64,000 bases of DNA from Rhizophagus irregularis. Taxonomy: Eukaryota; Glomeromycota; Glomeromycetes; Glomerales; Glomeraceae. The stretch covers positions 558,001-622,000 of the forward strand of contig NC_089441.1 in assembly GCF_026210795.1 (NCBI RefSeq), read 5' to 3'. The notes under the pieces are model-generated. The model had not been told where the DNA came from and searched no databases. It was given only the letters and a program-made list of their open reading frames with translations. Position numbers and translations under genes: made by a program. Below are positions 18,435-26,817 of the stretch, one piece after another; within the stretch, counting starts at the first letter, position 1; every line of letters starts with the position of its first letter.

Positions 18435-18873
18435 TTTTTATACATTAGGAGTTAAATACCCTTATCAAGTAGTTTAATCTACATTTTATTTCACTTAATT
18501 TTTTTTATATATATTTTAACAAAAAACAACTTAAAATAGTGTGAAACATTCCACTTCTTACAGTATTTACAAGTGGCGACCTTGGTCGAAAGAAAAATAC
18601 GGATTCTTATTTTTTAGTTTGAATTGTTTTTAGATTCTTTTTTACGGATGGGTCTTTAGGTTTTCTTTTTTTCTTTTCCCCATTCGAAGTATTAGCGTAG
18701 TTCTAGTAGTTTGAATAGTATTGTTCGAAGGGTGGGGTCCCGTAGGGGATTAATTTCCAAAATTCTATACACGCCTATTTGTACCATCATGTAAATGATG
18801 TTTTACTCTTATTTTGTAATAGTTTTGGGAGTACTACTCTTTTAGTAATAAAATAAATAAATAAATAAATAAA
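18435..18873 (+). other. 3' untranslated part and tail of the LINE-like unit
   Basis: This T-rich non-coding stretch contains CGAAGGGTGGGGTCC at about 18727 and ends in a run of AAATA/TAAA units (18846-18873) against the right target duplication. The same type of motif plus tail appears in reverse orientation at 46730-46913, which supports calling it a LINE 3' end. Confidence 0.65.
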
Positions 18874-18888
18874 ACATATGACATTATG
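18874..18888. repeat. Target-site duplication, right copy
   Basis: ACATATGACATTATG, directly after the TAAA-type tail. It is identical to 710-724. Confidence 0.85.
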
Positions 18889-19436
18889 ACGTAAACTACC
18901 AAAATGTACTAGATTAAACAAAAAATTTAATATGACTATTTGACGATCATTTAGTATAGTATCATCATTATCACTATGCAATTACAAGTATCATATCTAC
19001 ATTTTGACATCTCTGAAATTTAATAATACAAATAATTTTTTAATACAAAAAAAATTTAAATTTACAGTATTATTACAATATATCTAACAACACAGTCACA
19101 ATGTCATAAGTGTATTGCAACTTTGTGTTAATGTACAATGCATTGTCACGTTATTACAACTGTGATGTTATACCATAGTGGAAGTGTTGTCTTAAAATCA
19201 TAAGTTTCTGCTATGTAATTTATTCAATATGAATTTTTTTCTCTCTTTTTCGATACATCACGTGATGTAAACATTAGTCACGTGACTGTGCGAAAGTGAA
19301 ATTACTGATAATTTATTTTATTATTTTTAAGTAATAATAAATAATTGTTCTTTATCCATTAAAGTAATTATAAATGATTTTTTTATAGCTTAAAAATATG
19401 TTGATTCATTAAAAAAACCAATTTTTTAAAAATTTA
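18889..19436. other. AT-rich spacer, no gene seen
   Basis: I find no coding frame here. A CACGTGA-containing pair (about 19258-19285) forms a short palindrome. The rest is AT-rich sequence flanking the LINE-like insertion. Confidence 0.5.
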
Positions 19437-19468
19437 CCGGGTGGTCCTAAACTTTTGACGCGGGAGTG
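19437..19468. mobile_element. Solo end of a Tc1-like transposon
   Basis: CCTAAACTTTTGACGCGGGA followed by GTG and then TA resembles the terminal repeat of Tc1/mariner-like elements, which begin with CACT/CAGT and a TCAAAAGTTTAGGACCA-type core and sit at TA. I found no partner end nearby, so this would be a remnant. Confidence 0.35.
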
Positions 19469-19680
19469 TAGCTTATTGGGATGAACATATAAATGATAAA
19501 GTTAATGTACAAGATGCAAAAGTGATTAATAATAAATAATTTATTGGGATGAACACGAATGATGATACAAATTTATTGAGGTGAACGCATCAATAATAAT
19601 TATAAATTTGTTAATATAGTATTTAGACGAATCTATAGCAAAAAATTAAATCGTTTGCAACATAACGACTTTATCGCTAC

Positions 19681-20547
19681 TGTTACGCGAATTTTTGCGC
19701 ATGTGATTTCCGATATTATATGGTGATCCGATGAAATTCGGTACATTTGTGTACATGTCGATTTCCGGTGTTATGAGACGATTTACGCCGATATATGATT
19801 TGTATATATCGGTTAACTATATTAAAGATATTGATTTTGTTTGATAGATTTACTTATATATCATTTTTATAGTTATTTTATTTTATTTAGATAATTTATT
19901 TATATTATTTATTTTCTTTATTTGTATTGTTTATATATAAGATTTTATTAGAAGTTATTGTAGGGAAATTAGCTCAATAGTAATTAACCGTCTAAAATTA
20001 TCATTTGTACTTTATTAAAAATGGCTTATAATCGTATTGTAATTGTATTGATATATTACGAAATCAATAACCCATCAATAGACATCTATAGATTAGATTT
20101 TGCCTTGATGACAGGAAAAAGAGATGACGGTTAGATAAAATAAGATATAAATACACCTTCCGCCAACTCTTTGATAGAGTAGTTACCATATAGCTATTTT
20201 TCTGTAGTTATTTTGTCGTTAAATATCTTTAAGATATATTTCCTATCCCTTTCTGTCACTTTTTATCACTTTGTTGTAAAGATCCGAATTTACACCTGTT
20301 TAATAAAATCGTTATATTTGGTCAATATTACACGTTGTTTCTAACAGTCATATAACAGTTGTTGTTATAACCATTGCGTATTTTCATTTATCGTATTTAT
20401 AGTGTTTACCTTGACGATTCTTAACGAACAATACCGGAAGTACCTTGGATAGGTAGTATTGAGTAAGAATTTTGTTGGTATTCGTGTAGTTATACGATAT
20501 AAGTCATCCGCCATTCGTCCCTTAATTACCGTCATTATTCGGTAACA
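19681..20547 (+). repeat. 5' LTR of the outer Gypsy element
   Basis: TGTTACGCGA…GGTAACA, 867 bp, near-identical to 39961-40827. A TATAAATACACC-type box at about 20146-20157 and a downstream AATAAAA-like signal (about 20300) are candidate promoter and polyadenylation signals. Confidence 0.92.
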
Positions 20548-20549
20548 AT

Positions 20550-20565
20550 TGGTGCCTTCTGCCAG
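20550..20565 (+). promoter_or_regulatory. Primer-binding site of the outer Gypsy element
   Basis: TGGTGCCTTCTGCCAG begins two bases after the 5' LTR and starts with the TGG complementary to a tRNA CCA end. I cannot name the primer tRNA. Confidence 0.65.
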
Positions 20566-20606
20566 AAACTAACAAAAATCGACCGTGTGATTACCCCTGA
20601 ATTGAG

Positions 20607-22271
20607 TTGACAACAAAGGATAATCTTTCCTATTGTATGAACAATAGAAATCTCCTGAAACGCCACGATCAGTTACACCGGATATACCCTAATATTCTCC
20701 TATTTGAATTAGCAGACGATTCTTGTTGTATTTGTCATCCCGTTCTCACAATACCAGACCGATATTTCCTACGATTTTGGAACTGGTATTCATTAGAGAT
20801 TCCCACGTTATCTTATTCTGCAAAAACAGTCCAATATTTCTACGAATATAGCCAAGGAACGGTATTAAGACAGCAATATCTTATACGAAAATTAATATCA
20901 AGTATTAGATATCAAAACGCCTCGTTATCTTACGACCGTTTAGCCATCAAGATATATACCGCTCGTGAAAGGTTTCAGAACTTCAACCTTGACCCTTTTG
21001 TTTGTTATCAGCACGAAGACGAACCATTAGGATACGAGTTGTCTTTTATAACACCACCGACCTCTCCGATATTACGATATCCCAGAAATTTTCTTTTTAT
21101 TAACGAACCGTTATACCTAGAATACCTGTTTGACGACGAAAATATGTCGAATCTTCAGAATAATCAAGGTCAAGGACAGCCTCCTAACCGATTCAACCAA
21201 GCTCCTCAAGTCAACCAAGCAGATATACAAGCCTTGACAGCAGCCGTACAGGCCTTGACAGGACAAATGTTAGCGCCTAATAATCTCGGAAACGCAATGA
21301 ACACGTTAAACGCAACGGTAGCCGCGAATAACAATGCTTTACAAAACCGAAACCATAACGTTGCGCAAGTACCGACGTTTAACGGAGGAAACCAAGATCC
21401 AATCACCTGGTTAAACGAGTTTAATGCAACTGCGACGGCTAATGGATGGAACGACGCACGAAAACTACAAGTTGTCCCCGCTTATTTAAAAGGACCAGCT
21501 GCCGTTTGGTATCAAGCAGCGGTATTGGCGCCTATTAAAGCTTGGGCAGCAGCAGCCAACGTTAACAACTTCGAACATGCCTTCCTTACTCGGTTCTGAA
21601 CTGCGGCTATGGTAGAGATGTGGGCGACTGAGTTAGATCAGAGACAGCAACAACCGAACGAAAGCGTGGATGAGTATGCCTCGTCTATCCAGGAACTATA
21701 TCAACGAGTTAACGATGCCGCCTTCGCCTACCCCGATAATTTACAAGCTCGGAAATTTGTTTCTGGATTGCAACCTGAGCTCTATATGGCGGTAAAGCCC
21801 TTTGGGGATCAAACGTTAGCGGATGCAATAGGAAGAGCCAAGGGCTGTGAACTCACCTTACGATCAGGAAAAACTAAGTTATTGAACTATACCGGTCAAA
21901 CTACGTCTGAAATCACCGAACTCACTAAATTGGTCGCAGCTCTAACTGAGCAAATCACAGAAATCGGAAAGAAGGTTACAGGAAATCGACCGCCACCACG
22001 AAGTGATAGTAGAAATCCGAATGTTCCTTCGGGACCAAATCGAACGATTGTTTGTTATACGTGTGGAGAAGCTGGGCATGTGAGTCGAAGGTGTCCGAAT
22101 AACGCAACAAACACCAGCGTTACAAATCCAGTAATTGCACCTGTTGTAACAACTACACCACCTACTTCAGCCACTAATGATACTCAGAGTTTAGTACAAG
22201 AATTACTGAAACAGTTGAATTCCGCGAGTAATACGACCACCACTAATGGTCAACAATCGTCTTTAAACTAA
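20607..22271 (+). pseudogene. gag: gag of the outer Gypsy element (broken)
   Basis: Two open stretches (20607-21599 and 21609-22271) carry Gag features. Near the N-terminus DDSCCICHPVLTIPDRYFL gives a CxxCHP signature that is also present in the inner element's Gag. In the middle, VPTFNGGNQDPITWLNEF and ESVDEYASSIQELYQRV match the helical retrotransposon Gag core. CYTCGEAGHVSRRCPNN is a CCHC zinc knuckle. A Gln/Asn-rich region sits ahead of the core and a Thr/Asn-rich tail follows the knuckle. The product would form the particle and bind RNA. The copy is broken. Confidence 0.85.
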
Positions 22272-22369
22272 GTGGTGCATCTGCGGGAGGTGTAGATGCG
22301 AAACCTGATAAATCCTCTATATCATTAAATACCTTATTCGAAGCTTATCCTGCCCAACGAAGGAGTCAA

Positions 22370-23698
22370 ATGAGAAGAGCCGAACCATATTCTAGACCAG
22401 TCGTTTCAGAAGAAGAGGAATCGTCACAACCTCTTGATATTCCGACTGCTCCAATTGATATACCAAAAACAGTTGAACCAATGATAGTTACCGAAACGGC
22501 GGAAACATCATCCAAAGCTATTGAACGAACTACCGTTAATATAGCCGCGAAGAAAAAGAAAGCTCCGGTAGTTAAGAAGAAAAAGAAGATGAATCTTCAG
22601 CCCTTGATATCACTACATGTACCACCTTATTCGATGGTAGACGACATCAAGAATCAACAAGCTCGTATCACATTCGGACAATTATTGGAAGTTGCGCCGA
22701 AGTGTCGTTCAGAACTGATACGAGGAATACGAAAACCCACGGTTCGAAAGATGAATCTCGGTGAACAGGAAACAGAAGATACGGCCACTGCATTGTATTG
22801 TGATGCAACGGTGAAAGGAACTGAGATCCTGTTGATTATCGATAGTGGTGCCGCCGGAAGTATTGTGTCATGTCAATTATTAAAAGACCTTAAGATCCCT
22901 ATCGATAGGCCATCGACCACCATGATGATTAATGTGAATGGTGAACGAAAACGACCGTTAGGAGAAGTGTTGAATTTCCCCATCACCATTCAAGATATTA
23001 CTGTTCCAATTAACGTAGTAGTAACTGAAGCCGAATCTTATGCTGCAATTGTTGGAAATGATTGGTTAAGTAAAGTCAGGGCTAACATCGACTACGAATC
23101 GTCTACCATGAACCTCACTTGGAATAAGCGGACCATCGGAGTGCCAGTTGAATATCGGCTCATGCCTCAAGAGAAAAGGAAGCTACAAGGCCTTATTGAT
23201 TCAAGCAGTCCACCGAAAGAAGACGATGATGGATCGGAAAAAGAAGATACCGACGAAGAGGAAACTGATGATGACTCCATTAAAGAAGAAGAGGAGGAGT
23301 TTGAAGACGATGAGCCTGAAGAACGAGTGTTCTTCACTATGCAGTTTGAAAAACCTAGACGTCCGACGCGTATTCGGTATCGCAATAATAAAAAGAAAGC
23401 TGAAGTTCGGAAGCGAGATCCACTTCCAGAATCTTCAGTAATATTAGACTGCAAGTTTGCTAACGTTGTTATAGACGCCATATATCCATGTGAAGATTTT
23501 GTGTTAACCAACGAAGGGATTTACCTTGGTAAATGTTTCCATACGTGGGGACATCTTCAACATTTGAATCAAAAGTTCAAGACGACGCCTCCTAAGAAAG
23601 CAACTTGGGTATATGATTGGAAAGGGCCGAAAGCTAAATGTTGGTGTCGAAATTCATTATACTCCCCGGTGTCACCCCCGTCTGCCACCCGGCGGTAA
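22370..23698 (+). pseudogene. Protease region of the outer Gypsy element (cut by the inner element)
   Basis: LLIIDSGAAGSIVSCQLLKD (about residues 155-174 of this frame) is a retropepsin active site with DSG, and YAAIVGNDWLSKVRANIDY supplies the downstream G.DWL motif. Before it lies a Lys-rich segment (KKKKAPVVKKKKK) and after it a very acidic linker. At 23670 the sequence turns into the LTR of the inner element, so the last residues of this frame are not native. Coding sequence of the outer element resumes at 36806. Confidence 0.82.
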
Positions 23699-25044
23699 AC
23701 AAAGTTCCCTGCTTCTGTTATATGTGCTCCACGAAACATTAATATTCTTGCTTGGTTTAGTTTTATTACTACTTAACTTTCAAATTGCGATAGCTCTCGC
23801 CACGATATTTCATCCATTATCTTCTTTCAAAATACGATAGTTCTCTTTACAAAAGTTTATATTTTATTCATTTCATAATTCTCGTTATGACATTAAATTC
23901 ACCATGAATTTGTCCAATTAAAATTAATTAAGCGAACATTACAGTAAAGTTTAGGGCGAACCTATTACCTTTAAAATAACATTACGCTTTACTAACAATT
24001 AATTAAACAAAATTACTTTTTCATCATAAGAAAATAGTAACAAAAACAATCGAAACAATTAATTTTCATATAAAGGGTATTTTATTTATTCTTCATAAAA
24101 TTCACAATTAACTAATTTACTTAAAGTTTTACATCGTATCTGACGACTGTGGAATTCACTTCCCATTCCGCTCCTATTTAAACCAACTTTCTTATTCTTT
24201 CTTTTCCTACTTCTTATTTCTTTCTAATATTTTATATGTTATCTTTTATGCGCTATCTTATATGCTATTTTATATGTTATCTTTTCTAATATGTTATACT
24301 ATTTTAATACGCTATCTTTTCTTTAAAATAATCTTTCGCATGTTATGTTGTAAAGATATAATCCATCTTTTGTGGCCGTGCTATCTTTTCTTTAAAATAA
24401 AATAATCTTTCAAATATTATATCGTAAAGATCCATCTTTTGTGGCTGTGCTATCTTTTCTTTAAAATAAAGTAATCTTTCAAATATTATATCATAAAGAT
24501 CCATCTTTTGTGGCTGTGCTATCTTTTCTTTAAAATAAAATAATCTTTCAAATATTATATTGTAAAGATCCATCTTTTGTGGCTGTGCTATCTTTTCTTT
24601 AAAATAAAGTAATCTTTCAAATATTATATCGCAAAGATCCATCTTTTGTGGCTGTGCTATCTTTTCTACTGCATCTCGTCAACTATTCTTCTACTGCGGC
24701 TGCAGTTCATCAATATTTTACATGTTCCTATTTTTTTGTTCCTTTAATTCGCTATCCTTCCTTTTTATATGATTTACCATTTGTGGCTTATGATTACTCC
24801 TCCTAATTGCTCTTATTGTTGAACTTGATAAACTGGTTGCTAAGCCACATCGATCAACTCCCCACTTGATCTATTGGTTCTCCGTTAATCATTTAATAAA
24901 CATTACATCATGTAGATCATTCCTTCTCCTAAAAGTTTATCCTTTCCGGTTAATTTTATCCTATCATGTGACTTCCTATCGTTTAATCTTTTATTCCATA
25001 TTATTCCTCCATATTATGCGATTACTCCAGTATCTATGGCTACA
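23670..25044 (-). repeat. 3' LTR of the inner Gypsy element (minus orientation)
   Basis: 1375 bp, near-identical to 35431-36805. It contains the 69-bp tandem repeat at 24343-24642. Confidence 0.93.
24343..24642 (-). repeat. 69-bp tandem repeat within the LTR, open in the sense direction
   Basis: Four units of 69 bp, each a multiple of three and open on the element's sense strand. They read as repeats of MDLYDIIFERLLYFKEKI followed by AQPQK. The same array is in the other LTR at 36104-36403. A repeated enhancer-like U3 segment is the simpler reading. Translation is possible but unproven. Confidence 0.75.
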
Positions 25045-25060
25045 GTTTGCCCCCCACCTA
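25045..25060 (-). promoter_or_regulatory. Polypurine tract of the inner Gypsy element
   Basis: On the minus strand AGGTGGGGGGCAAAC directly abuts the LTR start (TGTAGCC). This is the expected primer site for plus-strand DNA synthesis. Confidence 0.75.
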
Positions 25061-25074
25061 AAATTTGAGTCCCA

Positions 25075-26262
25075 TCAAATTCGAACTATTACTTCAAAAT
25101 TTGTCCTATCAATATATTCTTTCAGTAATTCACCATTTACTGGTGTTTTCAATATCTTCCCTTCCATAGTTTTAATTCTGTATGATCCTTTAGAAATTAT
25201 CTCATGTACATAATAAGGTCCTTTCCATTTTTCTTCTAACTTTCCAGACCATTGTTTCTCTTTTGCTGCATCATAATATAGTACTTTATCTCCGATTTGT
25301 AATTTCTGCTTTATTCTATTCTTTTTATCATGGTACGATTTTTGTTTTTCCTGAGATTTCCTGACATTTTCTTTAGCTTGATTCCTAATGTTTGGTAATC
25401 CTTCGATCAACCCATTAACTCTCTCTGCCATGGTAATTTCCTTATCTTCTAAATCTAATAATGTCTTCATTTGTCTCCCATATATTAAATATCCTGGTTC
25501 CATTTTCGTTGAATCATTCCTTTTAGTTCGATACGCGAACAATACTCCTGGTACTTTCAAATCCCAATCTTCGATATTACTTAGCTTTGCTAATGATTCA
25601 CATAACGTCTTGTTAAATCTTTCAATTAACCCATTAGTTTTTGGATGATAAGGCGTCGAAAAGTTATGTTTTATCTGAAATTCCTCCATTAATGATTTCA
25701 CTAATTTATTATTGAAATGACTTCCTCTATCACTCAGTATCTTCTTTGGACATCCATGCCTACATATTATATCTTCATAAATAAATCTTGCAATTTCCTT
25801 AGCGTCTGCTGTTTCCAATGCCTTTGCTTCAGGCCATTTCGTAAAATAATCCATCGCTGTAACTATATATCTATTATTTCTCTTTGTTACTGGTAATGGT
25901 CCCACTACATCAATCCCAATTTGATAAAATGGTTCTATAACTTTGATTACATTCAGTTCATGTTTTCCTATTGGTTTTCCTCTTCTCTGACAATTATTAC
26001 ATGATTTGACATAAGCTTCCACATCTTTTCTCATCCCTTTCCAATAATACCCATCCTTGATCCTATTATACGTTGCATCTATTCCAAAGTGTCCTGATAA
26101 TTCATGATCATGAGCTATGTACATTAATCCTTCAAATTCGTATTTTCTTATCACTCTTAGTCTTTTCTCATCTTTTATTTTGTAAATTGATCCTCCTATA
26201 ATTTCATATTCCCGTTCGTCATTGATATTCCTCGCTATCCTATTATATTCTTCCTCTTCCAT
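25075..26262 (-). CDS. Integrase of the inner Gypsy element
   Basis: 395 residues. A zinc-binding HHCC module opens the protein (H.…GHFGIDATYNRI … SCNNCQRRGK). The catalytic core shows Asp in IGIDVVGPLPVT, Asp in ILSDRGSHFNN and Glu in TNGLIERFNKTL, with the D,D-35-E spacing. The C-terminal part has a GPYYVHEI…GSYRI segment like the GPY/F module of Ty3/Gypsy integrases. No chromodomain follows. The frame is open throughout. It is a separate frame from RT, about 555 bp downstream of it. Confidence 0.92.
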   Translation of the reverse strand: MEEEEYNRIARNINDEREYEIIGGSIYKIKDEKRLRVIRKYEFEGLMYIAHDHELSGHFGIDATYNRIKDGYYWKGMRKDVEAYVKSCNNCQRRGKPIGKHELNVIKVIEPFYQIGIDVVGPLPVTKRNNRYIVTAMDYFTKWPEAKALETADAKEIARFIYEDIICRHGCPKKILSDRGSHFNNKLVKSLMEEFQIKHNFSTPYHPKTNGLIERFNKTLCESLAKLSNIEDWDLKVPGVLFAYRTKRNDSTKMEPGYLIYGRQMKTLLDLEDKEITMAERVNGLIEGLPNIRNQAKENVRKSQEKQKSYHDKKNRIKQKLQIGDKVLYYDAAKEKQWSGKLEEKWKGPYYVHEIISKGSYRIKTMEGKILKTPVNGELLKEYIDRTNFEVIVRI

Positions 26263-26282
26263 GTCTATGTTGTAATTCTAAA

Positions 26283-26440
26283 AGCTAAGGTGTTGTAAAA
26301 GGTTGAAATGTTATAAAGGGTTGAAGTCTTGTAAAAATTAAGGTGTTGTAAAAATTAAGGTGTTGTAAAAAAAAAAAATTAAGGTGTTGTAAAAATTAAG
26401 GTGTTGTAAAAATTAAGGTGTTGTAAAAATAAAGCGTCGT
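26283..26440 (-). repeat. 17-bp tandem repeat inside the inner Gypsy element
   Basis: About eight degenerate copies of TTAAGGTGTTGTAAAAA lie between integrase and the small frame. No coding function is visible. Confidence 0.7.
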
Positions 26441-26460
26441 GATAACTGTTCCATATATTT

Positions 26461-26802
26461 TTAATTTTTATCTCTTGATTTATTTTTGATCCTTGGTATT
26501 TCTATCCTTCTTATATATTTTTCATTCCCTATAATCAATTTAGATCGTACCCATCCCAATCCTTTTTCTATTGGTCTTTCTTCTATTATCATATTGTTTC
26601 CATCTTCCATAATTAATTTCACCTTTTTCTCTTTTAGTCTTATTATAATGTGTACATCTACTAGTATGAAGTCTTCTTCTTCTTCAATCCTTAAATGGAT
26701 AATTGTTTCGTTCTCTTCCTCTTTTATAGTCACTTTCCATATCTTATCGACCTTTACTCGATAGGTAAGAAACCAATTCATATAACAATCTCCTAATACC
26801 AT
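26461..26802 (-). CDS. Small frame of unknown function in the inner Gypsy element
   Basis: 113 residues starting MVLGDCYMNWFLTYRVKVDK. It alternates hydrophobic and charged residues (EEENETIIHLRIEEEEDFIL), suggesting a small beta-rich fold, and ends in a basic tail (RIKNKSRDKN). It lies between RT-RNase H-kinase and integrase on the same strand, where a spacer would normally be. I do not recognise it. It may be an accessory protein or an additional polyprotein segment. Confidence 0.45.
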   Translation of the reverse strand: MVLGDCYMNWFLTYRVKVDKIWKVTIKEEENETIIHLRIEEEEDFILVDVHIIIRLKEKKVKLIMEDGNNMIIEERPIEKGLGWVRSKLIIGNEKYIRRIEIPRIKNKSRDKN

Positions 26803-26817
26803 TTTGGAAATATAATT

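Larger units (their letters stand above)
725..18873 (+). mobile_element. Non-LTR (LINE-like) insertion, split by a Polinton
   Basis: A 15-bp direct repeat, ACATATGACATTATG, occurs at 710-724 and again at 18874-18888. The second copy follows directly after a TAAA-type simple tail at about 18846-18873. A tail plus long target duplication is the mark of target-primed reverse transcription. With the inserted Polinton-like element (2157-17567) set aside, the body is about 2.7 kb. It holds coding sequence on both sides of the inner insertion but no recognisable endonuclease or reverse transcriptase. It may therefore be a non-autonomous, ORF1-type or retrocopied unit, or a LINE that lost its pol region. 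The 3' untranslated part has a CGAAGGGTGGGGTCC motif, and a near match lies next to another simple tail at 46.85-46.88 kb. Confidence 0.75.

Noticed and set aside
19970-19995. tRNA-like box A (AAATTAGCTCAATAGT) inside the outer LTR
   Set aside because: No matching box B, cloverleaf or acceptor stem could be drawn, and the same sequence is simply part of both LTRs.
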